Both the position numbers and the translations under genes were made by a program. A stretch of DNA of 64,000 nt, from assembly GCA_025060195.1 (NCBI GenBank), contig JANXCQ010000003.1:64722-128721 (forward strand), given 5' to 3'. Below are positions 1 to 10,312 of the stretch, in pieces. This DNA is from Gemmatales bacterium (GTDB lineage Bacteria > Planctomycetota > Planctomycetia > Gemmatales > HRBIN36). The notes under the pieces are model-generated. The model did no database searches and was not told the DNA's origin. It was given only the letters and a program-made list of their open reading frames with translations. The stretch's first letter is position 1. Each line of letters opens with the position of its first letter.

Positions 1-3000
1 TGCCACGAACTTGGTCGCATACCAGTTCATGGAACTGGTTGCGCATGGCCATTTCCTGTTCCACGATTTTACCGTTGCGCTTATCCACACCATGTACCAA
101 GGTCATTTCCATGAAGCGGCGGTTGAGATTGTCTAGTGGGGTTCGCTGCCAGCTAGCCAACACTAAGATGGGCAGCTCTTCGAACCGCTCGACGATCAGG
201 GTTTGCGCAGGCAAGTCGGTCTTCCAGCGGAATTGCCCCGAAACGCGGTCCCAGGCCACGGCGGGGCCTTCCACCAGAACCGTGCGCATCAGCGTGCCAT
301 GCGTGTAGATTTGCCGACCATTTGCCAACTGGAGGATAGCCCCACCAACATTGATGCGATTGTTCGTTTTGTTGTAGAGCAGATACCAGTGGAAATCATC
401 CGCCAAAACATAGGAGGGGACTTGCTGTAACACCGTACCCTCAGGTAATTCGCAAGAAGCAATCACGCGTCCGGAACGCACGTCGAGGATGGTTAGGTGC
501 GGTACCAATTCGCCAGCACGTTCATCGGACGCGTTCCGCGGCGCCAGAGTTATGCGAGCTACGGTCCCGGGGACGAGCGACTCGGGGGCCCCTAACACGT
601 TATGCAACCGCCGCGTCCAAACGTTGCGTCCTGTGAGCACGTCATAGAGTCGCCAGTTTTCCTGACCGTTAGGGAAGCTTTCGCAAAGCAGCAGGTGCCG
701 GCCAATGGCCTGTTTTCGTTGCTGCCAAGCGGGCAGGAAATCGGGCACTGTTATGACTTCACCGGTTTTTGCGGATAAGGCAACCACTCGATACGGCGTG
801 TCCCCCCGCTCGCCTCCGCGTAGCACTAGACAAATCACCCGCTCATCGCCAAACATCTCGACAGGCGGGCTCGCTAGGGGTTTTTGCCAGAGCATGCGGC
901 CCTGGGGCGACTCGCTCCCGCTAGCCATGGGATCCACGACCACTAACCCCTGATCACGCCGATAATAAGCAACATACCTGGAAGTACCGAGAAATTGCGT
1001 ATATAAGCGTTCGCGCGTGCCATCGGGATAATTCACTACCCAATCCGAGACGGACGCATCCCAATGAACGTACGGCTTGGCGTTGGGATGCAGGAACTGC
1101 ATCGCCTCGCTGGCCAGGTCTTGTCGCCAGATAATACGTTTGAGCCTTACGTTCACGGCATACAAGTAACTTCCCCAGGAGAAATAGACTAAACTTCCTG
1201 CTCCTTGACACTTCAGGGCACGGTGAGAGATCTGTGCTTTGTCCACGCCTGCGACATTGTGTTGCTCCAAGGGCAGAGTGGCGACATTCTTCAGGCCGTC
1301 TTCGCCGCGACCGCGTTCATAGATGCGTAATTGTTGCGGATATTGGTTCACATTGATCGCTAGAATGTACGCATGAGGTAGCGACCATTTGACCTCGCTG
1401 GTGTCGAGTTGAACCAGATTGAATTGGGGGAAATTCCCACTTTCGACGCGACACCTAATTTCGGAGCGTGTTGGCAACCAGGTTTGCTTGCCCGCATCGA
1501 GAAACGGTAGGAAGCGCTTATCGGTAGCCAGCTCGTCGAAGATTTGCCGACCAGTTTTCCCATCGCTAACCGGGAGTTCGGGGAATTGCTCCGCCAGGCG
1601 CGTATAGAAGAAAACCGCCGCATCCATATTCCCCGTGCGGGCATGGAGGCGTGCCAAAGCCTCCAAACCGCGGGCCACGGCGTTTTCGTTGATGTGACTC
1701 AATAAACTCAACAGGACGTGCTCCGCTTCGGCGAATTGCCCGACGCCTTGATATTGCTCGGCCAAGTGTAAGCGGGCCTGTACGCCGGTTTCCCCGATAT
1801 CGCCCATCAGTGCCACAAAACGCTTGATCTCCTCGAGGTTGGTTGAGGAACGCACACGCTGCCACTCGCGTTCAACCACCTCCAAACACTGACGCAGTTG
1901 GTCTTGGGGCAGTGGTCGCTCTAAGAGGCTCAACATGCGGGCTTCCGCCAGGGCTTCCGGGATCACCTGCCCCGTGGTCTCACCCGGCAAACTCACGGGA
2001 GGCTGACTGCCCAACTTTCCGAGCTCGAGATAGGCTTGGAAAGCCTCACTATACCTTCCCTGGGCTTCGCGTCCTCGGGCGAGTAAGTAGAGATAGGTGG
2101 CGCGGCGTTGCCGCTCTTCTGTCAAACGCAACGCCTGAAGTTCGGGCGTTTCGCCCGCAGGAGGTTCAGGAATGCGGGTCAGCTGCTCAAATTGTGCTAA
2201 GTCCTTTTCATAAGCGGCGAAGTTGCGGTTGAACTGGATGGCCAGGGCTTCGAAGAGTTTTTGCTGAGCGCGCCGCCGCAAATCATAGGACATTTCCTGA
2301 TGCAGTGCGGCGCGGAAATCAGCTATGGCCCGCTCAATCTCGCCCCAATGCAAGTATAACACCCCTCGTTCCGTCAGAGCCACGGGGTCGTTAGGATTCT
2401 TTTCCAAAGCGCGGGCGATTTCGGTCTGACGCACAGACAGTTGCGGGTAAGCCACCAGACTAGTCGTTCCCTGGGCGATCAGATAACCATTGTGGAACAG
2501 CAGATTGCCTAAAGGTTCCTTTTTCGCGGACTGGCTTCGACCCAGAATCACGCCATCTTGCAGGCTGATAGCCAACACCTCGCCTGTTTGCGTGGGCAAG
2601 AAATAAGTGGTGGCATTGGCCACACCGCGACCAGAGGGTGCGGGCACTGCCACGGACCACACGGGTTTGCCGTCCGCCAGGTTCAAAGCACGCACCCGTT
2701 CACGGCCGACGATGAGGATCCGCCCGTGGTAGATGCCTGCCACATAAAGGTCCCCCGCTTCCTGGACTAACGGGCCCCAAGCGTTGGTGCCATCTTGCAA
2801 ATTCAGGCAATACAACTTGTTACTATCGGGGGCCGTGAAAACCACTTTGCCCTCGGCAATCATGGGAGCATTGTAGTACCAAAACGGTTCATAGAGAAAG
2901 AATTGGCCTGGTTGGCGAATCGGCACAGCGGGACGTACACGCCCACGAAAACTGGGGTCATCTACGAGCCAAAGCAAGGATTCATATGGTTGCGCCCAGA

Positions 3001-4693
3001 CTAACGAACGCGTGAGTAAATCTACGGCCAAAACGATGCCCGCATTGGTCGGACACACCAGGATGCCGTCGCTGTAGGCTAAGTGGCAGGCTTCTAGACG
3101 CCGTTCAGGTTCTTCGGTAACGCGCCGTTCCACGTAACAGAGAGGCTGAATCCAATTTACACTTCCCGTATTCGCTTCCAGACAAACCAAACGAATCTCA
3201 CCATTGGTTTCCACCAAGGCATAGAGCTTTCCAGCCAAAGGAAGAGGCGGGCCCAGGAAGAAGGAATAAGCTAAGGGTGAGTTAGCAGGCAAGCGGGGCA
3301 CGTCAATTGTCCAAGCGGCACTGCCTCCCGATAACCTGACGGCGGTCAAGACATTCCCCTGGGAGAAACCTCCGAGGTCGACAGGCATGCCACCAGGCAT
3401 GAAACCACCCATGTGGCGGCGATAGGAGATGGGCGGTAACGGTGTGTCCTCCACAAAATAGGCCAGTTGGCCGTCTGTGCTCAGGGTTCCTAAAAGCGTG
3501 TTATACACAAACGCACGCGGACCAATGTTTCGATATTGGGCAAGTAAGGTAATGGTTGCCGAAAGCCGACCACCCGCGGTCAGGATTTTATCCAGGCTAC
3601 TGTCTTCATGATCGCATTCAGCCGAGTGCCACAGACGTTCGCCTGTGCGCGCGTGAATGGCCTCCAGTCCATAGGTGGTTCGGTATAAAATCATGTCGCC
3701 GAAGCTGGCCGGCAGGCTGCCCGGCAGCACTATGCCCCGACGGCCGGTGATGCGTTGCGCGGCGCTGTCCACCTCATTTCGTACCCGAGGATCACGAAAA
3801 GTTGGACGTTCATAGACCGCTTCGAGAAACGGCGCTGTTCCCTCACTTACGGCCGTGTGGGTCAAGTCGCCGCCAAAGACGGGCCAATCGAAACGCTCCC
3901 GGTGAAAACGAACATTGCCACCCGCGGCTGCTAATTGCCGCAGCTCCTGATGGCTCAGCCGAGCTAGCGGCTCAGGAAGTTCTCTTCGTTTCAGCTCTTC
4001 CCAAACCAGTTCCCGCAGTTCAACCTGTCCCGCTCGCTCCAGGGCGAACGCAGCCTTCACGAGCGTCATCGTAGGCAACTGCGCGGGCCCACCGACACGC
4101 TTGAGCAACTTGTCGAAATATAACGCTGCCATGATGGGGCTTCCCTGATCCAGCTGCACCGTTCCCAAGGCCGCTAACGCTTCCGCCCCGGCTTCCGTAT
4201 GGAGGAAGCGCACGGCAACTTCCGCTAACTTCTGCAGGTCGCCTGCTTGCAAGGCCTGTTGCAATAACGCTTTCGCCTGCGCACCAAAGTACTGTTCGTA
4301 GTGCTGCAAACCTTCCTGACCCATGCTACTCAATAAGCGATTGACCTCCGAGCGCACGCTTGCCCAACGACCTTGAGCATCTTGCAGAAACTTATCTTCT
4401 TTCTCATCCAGCATAGCTTGGAGCAACTCGATGGCCTGACGCCACTCCTGCTCCTTAATCAGCCGACGCGCCTCTTCCAACTTGCGTTCGGCATTGCGAT
4501 CGCGAGGCAACCGTATAGGCTCTGGCTTCTCCTCCGGGCCGGTCGGCGGCGTCGCCGGGGGAGGCACGCGGCGCTCCTGACCCAAGGCCCAATGACTCCA
4601 ACTATTGGGACCTAACAAGAATTCCACGAGCGACCAGGCTAGTACCAGTCCCACCACAATCAGTAACGCCGCGAGTGCTCGCTGACGTTGCAT
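1..4693 (-). CDS. Secreted giant PQQ-like beta-propeller/TPR protein (3' end beyond window)
   Basis: The frame is open without interruption from an ATG at 4693 to the window edge, so at least 1564 residues are present and the C-terminus is missing. Residues 1-25 form a hydrophobic signal/anchor segment, followed by a Pro-rich linker. A TPR-like helical part comes next, then a PQQ-type outer-membrane-assembly (BamB-like) propeller region with repeats of the kind LNLADGKPVWSVAVP and VRLSGGSAAWTIDVP. A second TPR stretch follows (AIADFRAAL, YSEAFQAYLELG), and then a second propeller (VALSAKTGEVI, LYDVLTGRNVWTRRL). Repeated W-x-A/V blades support a beta-propeller; no catalytic motif is visible. 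Planctomycetes carry many such large PQQ/TPR proteins, presumably periplasmic or surface scaffolds. The precise role is unknown. metF, also on the minus strand, lies upstream across a 650-bp gap, so this gene probably has its own promoter. Confidence 0.85.
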   Translation of the reverse strand, partial: MQRQRALAALLIVVGLVLAWSLVEFLLGPNSWSHWALGQERRVPPPATPPTGPEEKPEPIRLPRDRNAERKLEEARRLIKEQEWRQAIELLQAMLDEKEDKFLQDAQGRWASVRSEVNRLLSSMGQEGLQHYEQYFGAQAKALLQQALQAGDLQKLAEVAVRFLHTEAGAEALAALGTVQLDQGSPIMAALYFDKLLKRVGGPAQLPTMTLVKAAFALERAGQVELRELVWEELKRRELPEPLARLSHQELRQLAAAGGNVRFHRERFDWPVFGGDLTHTAVSEGTAPFLEAVYERPTFRDPRVRNEVDSAAQRITGRRGIVLPGSLPASFGDMILYRTTYGLEAIHARTGERLWHSAECDHEDSSLDKILTAGGRLSATITLLAQYRNIGPRAFVYNTLLGTLSTDGQLAYFVEDTPLPPISYRRHMGGFMPGGMPVDLGGFSQGNVLTAVRLSGGSAAWTIDVPRLPANSPLAYSFFLGPPLPLAGKLYALVETNGEIRLVCLEANTGSVNWIQPLCYVERRVTEEPERRLEACHLAYSDGILVCPTNAGIVLAVDLLTRSLVWAQPYESLLWLVDDPSFRGRVRPAVPIRQPGQFFLYEPFWYYNAPMIAEGKVVFTAPDSNKLYCLNLQDGTNAWGPLVQEAGDLYVAGIYHGRILIVGRERVRALNLADGKPVWSVAVPAPSGRGVANATTYFLPTQTGEVLAISLQDGVILGRSQSAKKEPLGNLLFHNGYLIAQGTTSLVAYPQLSVRQTEIARALEKNPNDPVALTERGVLYLHWGEIERAIADFRAALHQEMSYDLRRRAQQKLFEALAIQFNRNFAAYEKDLAQFEQLTRIPEPPAGETPELQALRLTEERQRRATYLYLLARGREAQGRYSEAFQAYLELGKLGSQPPVSLPGETTGQVIPEALAEARMLSLLERPLPQDQLRQCLEVVEREWQRVRSSTNLEEIKRFVALMGDIGETGVQARLHLAEQYQGVGQFAEAEHVLLSLLSHINENAVARGLEALARLHARTGNMDAAVFFYTRLAEQFPELPVSDGKTGRQIFDELATDKRFLPFLDAGKQTWLPTRSEIRCRVESGNFPQFNLVQLDTSEVKWSLPHAYILAINVNQYPQQLRIYERGRGEDGLKNVATLPLEQHNVAGVDKAQISHRALKCQGAGSLVYFSWGSYLYAVNVRLKRIIWRQDLASEAMQFLHPNAKPYVHWDASVSDWVVNYPDGTRERLYTQFLGTSRYVAYYRRDQGLVVVDPMASGSESPQGRMLWQKPLASPPVEMFGDERVICLVLRGGERGDTPYRVVALSAKTGEVITVPDFLPAWQQRKQAIGRHLLLCESFPNGQENWRLYDVLTGRNVWTRRLHNVLGAPESLVPGTVARITLAPRNASDERAGELVPHLTILDVRSGRVIASCELPEGTVLQQVPSYVLADDFHWYLLYNKTNNRINVGGAILQLANGRQIYTHGTLMRTVLVEGPAVAWDRVSGQFRWKTDLPAQTLIVERFEELPILVLASWQRTPLDNLNRRFMEMTLVHGVDKRNGKIVEQEMAMRNQFHELVCDQVRG

Positions 4694-5344
4694 CTTCGCG
4701 CTCCTGTGCCTTGCGCTAAGTCCTACCCAAATATTGTTGCTACCTCACCTATTTTTTTAGTTGCTGGCTATGCTTTCCCTGCTTAGCATTGTGTAAGTTT
4801 GGCCAGCAAATTGCAAGGGCCCTTTGCCGTGTAAATTACGTGCCCTATCGCTTCCGGGCCACGTGTTCGCCGTTTTCTCCGCGAATAGGTACCATAATTA
4901 AGACGAGACGGCCGGGGATGAGTAACAGCCAATCTTCGACCGTTTAGGTTACTCATGAGCCATGTCTCTCAAGTTGTCGAGAAGGCCATGTCGTAAGCGG
5001 AACAAGACCAATTCGCCGCCGAATTAAGAACGATGTACGCTCTTCGGAACAGAACACACGTTTCCTAGCCGGATTACCGCTGGGTCTGAGCCCGAGCATT
5101 ATGGCTTGCCCTTTTCACTTGTGTCAGAGTAATGTCCCAGCGCCTGAAGCACATGCAGCTGCGGGAGCAGAGGACCTAGCAATGTTGGTTCAGGTCATGG
5201 GCGCCTCGCGCGAAACGGTGAATCCCGACCGTGTGCGATTGTGACCGCTGATTTAGCTGATACACATGGCATCTTCGCGACGGATTGTCGCAGATTCGCA
5301 GTATTGACTGCCACCAACAAACACCAACCCGATTTCAGTTTGCT
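4694..5344. other. Gene-free stretch between the PQQ giant and metF
   Basis: About 650 bases lie between the ATG of the PQQ/TPR giant and the stop of metF. Short open frames exist but none has a start with a ribosome-binding site or a recognisable protein. No tRNA-like or riboswitch-like pattern was recognised. The part next to 4700-4800 is A/T rich and may hold the promoter of the giant gene. Confidence 0.5.
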
Positions 5345-6244
5345 TCACGAAGATGCCTTCAGTCCGAGGTTGGTCAGCAGTTCACGCGCACTTTCCACGC
5401 GGTTCAGGCAATACAGGTGCAGGCCAGGTATGCCATATGCCAAAAGCTCCTCGCATAGGCGTGTGCAAACTTCGACACCATAACGGCGTACTGATTCGTC
5501 TTCGGAAAACTCATCGAGTCGGCGATTAATGGCATCGGGCAGCTTAGCGCCGCATAATGTGGTAAAGCGGCGAATCTGTTCCTTACTAAGAAAGGGCAGG
5601 ATCCCTGGGACGAGCGGGACGTGCACACCTCGCTTGGAACGAAGGTATTCGACACATTCAACGTAGTCGCGAGCATCATAAAACAGCTGCGAGATGAGAA
5701 ACTCGGCACCCGCAGCGACTTTCTCCGCGGCGTAATCCCAGTCGCGAAATTTATTGGGAGCTTCCTGGTGGCCTTCCGGATAAAACGCCGCCCCGACGCT
5801 GAATGAATAATGGCTGCGGATGAAACGAATCAGGTCGGTGGCATGAGCGAAACCGTCAGGTTGGGGAACAAACTCAGGTTGACCCCGGGGTGGGTCGCCA
5901 CGCAGCGCCAGGATGTTTTCTAAGCCCAGGGCCTGAGCTTGGTCGAGCACGCTAATGATCGTGCTGCGGGTCTGGCCCGTGCATGTCACATGCGCCATAC
6001 TTTCGACGCCGAACTGTTGACGAATGCGCGCCGCGATGCGTAAGGTACGCTCTCGCGTGCCGCCACCAGCACCGTACGTAACGGAAAGAAATGCTGGCCT
6101 CAGACTCACCAGTTGCGGCAAAATCTCGCGAAACAGGGCCTCCTCGGCCTCATCCGTTTTAGGGGGAAATAGCTCGAACGAAACCGTTACTCGTTGCCCC
6201 CTTAGAATCGTCTTCGGTTGGCGATAAAGCTCGGCAATTCGCAT
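5345..6244 (-). CDS. metF: Methylenetetrahydrofolate reductase (MetF)
   Basis: This 299-residue flavoprotein reduces 5,10-methylene-THF to 5-methyl-THF, the methyl donor for methionine synthesis. The N-terminal motif VSFELFPPKTDEAEE matches the family signature, with the conserved Glu of the FE-FPPK motif. LSVTYGAGGGTRE, ALRGDPPRG and ISQLFYDARDYV are also typical MetF blocks of the TIM-barrel fold, and the length is the usual one. I start at the ATG at 6244 (MRIAELYRQ). An upstream in-frame extension of 36 residues (to 6352) is of poor, non-conserved character and is probably not translated. There is no strong Shine-Dalgarno. ilvB lies upstream on the same strand, 133 bp away, so co-transcription is possible. 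Confidence 0.95.
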   Translation of the reverse strand: MRIAELYRQPKTILRGQRVTVSFELFPPKTDEAEEALFREILPQLVSLRPAFLSVTYGAGGGTRERTLRIAARIRQQFGVESMAHVTCTGQTRSTIISVLDQAQALGLENILALRGDPPRGQPEFVPQPDGFAHATDLIRFIRSHYSFSVGAAFYPEGHQEAPNKFRDWDYAAEKVAAGAEFLISQLFYDARDYVECVEYLRSKRGVHVPLVPGILPFLSKEQIRRFTTLCGAKLPDAINRRLDEFSEDESVRRYGVEVCTRLCEELLAYGIPGLHLYCLNRVESARELLTNLGLKASS

Positions 6245-6377
6245 GTTCTGTCGGCAATTGACCTTGGGGGGTGCCCCGGCGCACTTTCTCGGTTCGGACG
6301 ACGAGGCCAGGCGAACTAATTTATTGCCAGCAAAGGGATGGCCAGACAGCAAGGTTCACGGTAAGCGTCGGCCCTAC

Positions 6378-8147
6378 TCACGCCTTAATCATATCCCGCA
6401 CGGTCATACCGCTGGGAATCATAGGCAGGACGTGTTCTTGATAAGGCACCAAAACATCCAACACGAAGGGCTCCCGAGCATCGAGCATTTCGCACAAGGC
6501 GTCATCCAAGTCAGCCTTGCGCGCCACCTGCCGCGCACCACAGCGGAAGCTCTTGGCCATTTGCACGAAGTCCGGGTAAGGGTCTTCGTCGGGGCCCGCG
6601 CCCAGGTAGGTATGGGCACGATTGCTCGCGTAAAAGCGATCCTCCCACTGCACCACCATTCCTAAGTGCTGATTGTTGAGCAACAACACCTTCACCGGCA
6701 GCTTCTCGCAATAGGCACAAGCCAACTCCTGGATGTTCATCAGCAAGCTGCCGTCGCCGTCAATGTCAATGGCAATTTTATCGGGATGAGCGGCGAGCGC
6801 GCCAATGGCTGCGGGTAAACCAAAGCCCATAGCTCCCAAACCCCCCGAAGTTAACCATTGCCGCGGTCGCTCAAACTTGAAATACTGTGCCGCCCACATC
6901 TGGTGTTGGCCGACCCCTGTGGTCAAGATGACGCGGTCGAGCCAACCGCGTTGCCGCAGCATCTCCCACAGACGCTCAATGCAATACTGGGGCATAATGG
7001 CGTCGTCGCGATCCTTGTACCGCAACGGTTCCGTTTCGCGCCAGTAGTCAATTTGTCGGTACCAATCGCGATACTTTTGCTCAGGTGTCTCGCCCGGATA
7101 CAGGTGCAGCCCCTGATCCACCAACCGAATCAACTCCTGTAAGGCGTATTTCACGTCGCTGCAGATGGGGAGCGTTGCGGGTTTACATTTGTTCAATTCC
7201 GCGGGGTCGATGTCAATGTGAACGATCTTGCCGTGTTTCGCGAACTCGCTGACCTTGCCCGTGACTCGGTCGTCGAAACGTACCCCTAAAGCCAGGAGCA
7301 AGTCCGCTTCATTAATGGCGTAATTGGCATACACGGTGCCGTGCATGCCGAGCATGTGCAAACATTGATAATGCGTGCTGGGAAACGCGCCAAGTCCCAT
7401 CAACGTCAAGGCCACCGGGATGCGCGTTTTTTCTGCGAAGATGCGAAGCTCCTCGGAAGCGTTGCCCGAAATGATCCCGCCTCCCGCATAAATAATGGGT
7501 TTACGACTTTCCCGCATCAGTTCCAGCACGCGCCGCAGCTCGTCGGGCTTAGCCTTGCGATACGGCTTATAGCCTGGCAAATTCATAGGCGGATCCCAAT
7601 CCGGCACCACTTGACGGTTTTGAACGTCTTTGGGCACGTCAATAATCACGGGCCCGGGTCGGCCTGTCATGGCAATGTAAAACGCCTCTTTGATGACGCG
7701 GGTGATGTCCTCAGTACGGGTAATCAGGTAATGATGTTTGGTGATGGCGCGGCAAATCTCAATGGTGGGTGTTTCTTGAAAGGCATCGGTGCCGATAACT
7801 TGCGTGCTCACTTGGCCTGTAATGGCAATCAACGGAATCGAATCCATCTTGGCATCGGCCAGGCAAGTCACGAGGTTCGTCGCTCCTGGGCCGCTGGTCG
7901 CTATGCACACACCTGGGCGTCCAGTACTGCGGGCATAGCCAGAGGCCATAAAACCGCCGCCTTGCTCATGGCGTGGTAGAATTGTCCGGATCTTGTCAGC
8001 CACGCGGGTCAGCGCCTGATGAATGGGCATGCTGGCTCCACCTGGATAGGCGAAGACCACCTTGACACCCTGGCGCACCAAACCATGGACCAGGATGTCC
8101 GCTCCGCTCATCGGCGCAGTTCCCGATACCAAAGGTTGCTTCGACAC
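6378..8147 (-). CDS. ilvB: Acetolactate synthase, large (catalytic) subunit
   Basis: This is a ThDP- and FAD-dependent enzyme of 589 residues that joins two pyruvates, or pyruvate and 2-oxobutyrate, in valine/leucine/isoleucine synthesis. The N-terminal domain has [17 protein letters not shown] and the ThDP-activating Glu region [14 protein letters not shown]. The middle domain has a [12 protein letters not shown] block. The C-terminal ThDP-binding motif starts [17 protein letters not shown]. The C-terminus ([13 protein letters not shown]) is typical of AHAS. A GTG at 8147 is chosen because a good AGGAGC lies 9 bases upstream; the ATG at 8111 is a possible alternative. No regulatory subunit gene (ilvN) follows, so it must be elsewhere or absent. 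ilvE is also in the window (62 kb) but not in this operon. Confidence 0.96.
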   Translation of the reverse strand: MSKQPLVSGTAPMSGADILVHGLVRQGVKVVFAYPGGASMPIHQALTRVADKIRTILPRHEQGGGFMASGYARSTGRPGVCIATSGPGATNLVTCLADAKMDSIPLIAITGQVSTQVIGTDAFQETPTIEICRAITKHHYLITRTEDITRVIKEAFYIAMTGRPGPVIIDVPKDVQNRQVVPDWDPPMNLPGYKPYRKAKPDELRRVLELMRESRKPIIYAGGGIISGNASEELRIFAEKTRIPVALTLMGLGAFPSTHYQCLHMLGMHGTVYANYAINEADLLLALGVRFDDRVTGKVSEFAKHGKIVHIDIDPAELNKCKPATLPICSDVKYALQELIRLVDQGLHLYPGETPEQKYRDWYRQIDYWRETEPLRYKDRDDAIMPQYCIERLWEMLRQRGWLDRVILTTGVGQHQMWAAQYFKFERPRQWLTSGGLGAMGFGLPAAIGALAAHPDKIAIDIDGDGSLLMNIQELACAYCEKLPVKVLLLNNQHLGMVVQWEDRFYASNRAHTYLGAGPDEDPYPDFVQMAKSFRCGARQVARKADLDDALCEMLDAREPFVLDVLVPYQEHVLPMIPSGMTVRDMIKA

Positions 8148-8156
8148 GGCCAGGTT

Positions 8157-8162
8157 GCTCCT
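8157..8162 (-). promoter_or_regulatory. Ribosome-binding site deciding the GTG start of ilvB
   Basis: The minus strand reads AGGAGC here, 9 bases before the GTG at 8147. The internal ATG at 8111 has no comparable site, so the GTG start is preferred. Confidence 0.6.
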
Positions 8163-8371
8163 ATTTCAGAGGCACGTGGGTAGCTGGGCAAACTTAGACC
8201 AATACCCGTCTCTCTCGCACTAGGTTTGGCAGTCTTTTACCAATAATACGATTTTACCTCAGTTTCGCAAGGAAAATCCCAACTGTTTGCCAACTTTACT
8301 TGTAGCGTGTATCGGAATCTTTACCCAAACTAACCAAGCGATGCATGTGCTTATTAGGGCAATTGTCCATT

Positions 8372-10279
8372 TCATGAGACTTCAGCAGGTTCAGGATAGG
8401 GCATCAAGATGGGTGCTTCCTCCACACCTGCGAGGGCGGGGAATCGGCGGTCGAGAATCAGCTCCGCCAGCTGACGCGCCGTGCGTACGTCATCGTCGCT
8501 GATGCGTCTGCCAGACCAGCGGCGCCGCAGTTCCCGGCAAAGGACATCCGCGGCTAAGATCCAAGCCTCATCGTTCTGTCGGTCGGCCCAGAGCGCGGTC
8601 ACCAATACGGTAACTGTATCCTGGATGCGCAAGGACAGTTCCATCATTTTCACCTGGCGGTCGGCCAAACGCAATTGATACTTACGCAACATGGCGCTAA
8701 TTTCTTCGGCGTACCGCGGAAACATCGCCTCCGCCCACTGAGCATGGGGACGCAAACGCGGATGCAAACGTGGCACATAAGAAACCACATGCGGACGTAA
8801 ACGATGCGCCAGCCACCATCGTCCATAGGCCCATAATTCCCGGCGCAGACGCCAAACGTGCAACGGATTCCACAACCGAAAAGTTGTCATGCCTGTTTCG
8901 TTGAGCCTGCGGCCAATCGGCTCAAAATAGCGCCGACCATGCTCCTTGGCTAACGACTTGAAAAACGCCAAGGCCAACATCTGACCTTCTCCCTCATAAA
9001 TACACGGCGCCAAGAAATCGTGAACGTTATCTCCAAACAAATGGCCGTGAAGGAACGCTCGGCCGCCATGCGTCTTCATGAGAATTTCGATGGCCGATTC
9101 CTTCATTGCTTCGCTGCCGAAAATCTTCGCCACGATGCCCTCCAGTTCGCCGCGGTACCCGAGGTCGAGTAACCACGAACCCCAAGCAGTAAGCGCATCG
9201 GCAGCCGCCACGTAGCCCGCTAATTTGGCCAAGCGAAAGCGCACTAGTTCCCGCGCACCGATGGGTTTACCGTAAGTCCTGCGAAAATGGACCCAAGGTA
9301 TGAGCGAAGCCAGCATAACTCGCATGCTCCCGGCTGCTAACGCACAGAGAGCTAACCGACCTCGATTTAACCCGTGGTAAGCTACCATCAAACCGTCGCC
9401 TCCGGGCGGCTGTAGTAAGTTTTCCTGAGGCACAAAAAACCGCTCAAAGCGCAGGCCGTTGTTGTAATTGTGGGCCAACGCGTACAGGCCGTAACGCACC
9501 ATGCGAAAATGTTCATCCTCCTGGCTGGGTAACTCCACCACAAACACCGCAGGACGTCCTTCGAGCAACGCCACGAGCGCCACCAGCCTCCCGGGAATGG
9601 CATTGGTGATGAACAGCTTTTCTCCTGTAATCTCAAATCCGCCTGGCACAGGACGCGCCACAGTGCGCAAGGCCGTGAGATCGGAACCGGCATTTGGCTC
9701 CGTGAGAGCAAATCCTGATAGCACTTCGCCTCGTGCCAAGCGGGGCAAAAAACGCTGCTTTTGCTCGACCGTGCCAAAGGTCATTAGTGGATCCACGGCC
9801 CCGATGCACCCGTGCACAGATGCCAGTCCCGCCACGGTCGCATCCAGGGTTGCCATACGCGTCAGAAATCGCGTGAACTTGGCAAACGGCACGCCACTGC
9901 CGCCATAATCGGGACTAATGAGCAAGCCCCAATAACCTGCCTCGGCCAATTCATCGAGAAGTCGCTGGGAAACCTTGCCCTGCTCGTTCCACAGGCGCTG
10001 CGCCGCCCGCGCACGCTGCAGCACTTCGTAGCAACGCTCCAGCACGGCATCGCACGGTGCGGGTTCCAAGGGTGGCGGATCAAAAAGAGCCATGGGCACT
10101 TGGCCTTCCCAAACCGCCCGATGCACCGGACTATTTACTGTTTGATACTGAGGCTGAAACAGAGCTTCGACTTGTTCGTCCGCGCGATCTACGGCGCCGA
10201 GGCGCCGCACTTCTTCGGCACTTTTCCCCGCCTGCGCCAAGGCTGTCTCTGCAAAACTTGGCCGATTTGCTTCGCTCAT
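8372..10279 (-). CDS. Acyl-CoA dehydrogenase with C-terminal extension
   Basis: This is an FAD-dependent dehydrogenase of 635 residues, longer than the ~380 residues of short/medium-chain enzymes and nearer the VLCAD/ACAD9-type size. The N-terminal helical domain ends near 130 (SPDYGGSGVP). FAD/acyl-CoA signatures follow: GFALTEPNAGSD near 190-200 and GEKLFITNA near 219-227. RRTYGKPI (~333-340) and IYEGEGQM supply the C-terminal helical domain, and Glu429 of YEG corresponds to the usual catalytic base. Residues ~440-635 form an extra helical, Arg/Trp-rich region like the C-terminal membrane-associating part of VLCAD-type enzymes (inference). The stop of a Ser/Thr kinase gene lies only 33 bp upstream on the same strand, suggesting an operon. 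The substrate chain length cannot be told from the sequence. Confidence 0.9.
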   Translation of the reverse strand: MSEANRPSFAETALAQAGKSAEEVRRLGAVDRADEQVEALFQPQYQTVNSPVHRAVWEGQVPMALFDPPPLEPAPCDAVLERCYEVLQRARAAQRLWNEQGKVSQRLLDELAEAGYWGLLISPDYGGSGVPFAKFTRFLTRMATLDATVAGLASVHGCIGAVDPLMTFGTVEQKQRFLPRLARGEVLSGFALTEPNAGSDLTALRTVARPVPGGFEITGEKLFITNAIPGRLVALVALLEGRPAVFVVELPSQEDEHFRMVRYGLYALAHNYNNGLRFERFFVPQENLLQPPGGDGLMVAYHGLNRGRLALCALAAGSMRVMLASLIPWVHFRRTYGKPIGARELVRFRLAKLAGYVAAADALTAWGSWLLDLGYRGELEGIVAKIFGSEAMKESAIEILMKTHGGRAFLHGHLFGDNVHDFLAPCIYEGEGQMLALAFFKSLAKEHGRRYFEPIGRRLNETGMTTFRLWNPLHVWRLRRELWAYGRWWLAHRLRPHVVSYVPRLHPRLRPHAQWAEAMFPRYAEEISAMLRKYQLRLADRQVKMMELSLRIQDTVTVLVTALWADRQNDEAWILAADVLCRELRRRWSGRRISDDDVRTARQLAELILDRRFPALAGVEEAPILMPYPEPAEVS

Positions 10280-10312
10280 TGCTCGATTTCCTTAAAAGTG
10301 GCAGCCCCTAGA

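Noticed and set aside
6245-6352. N-terminal extension of metF by 36 residues
   Set aside because: Sequence unlike the family, whose proteins begin near the chosen ATG; no ribosome-binding site.
7341-7979. 212-codon plus-strand frame inside ilvB
   Set aside because: Shadow of the acetolactate synthase frame, no motif.
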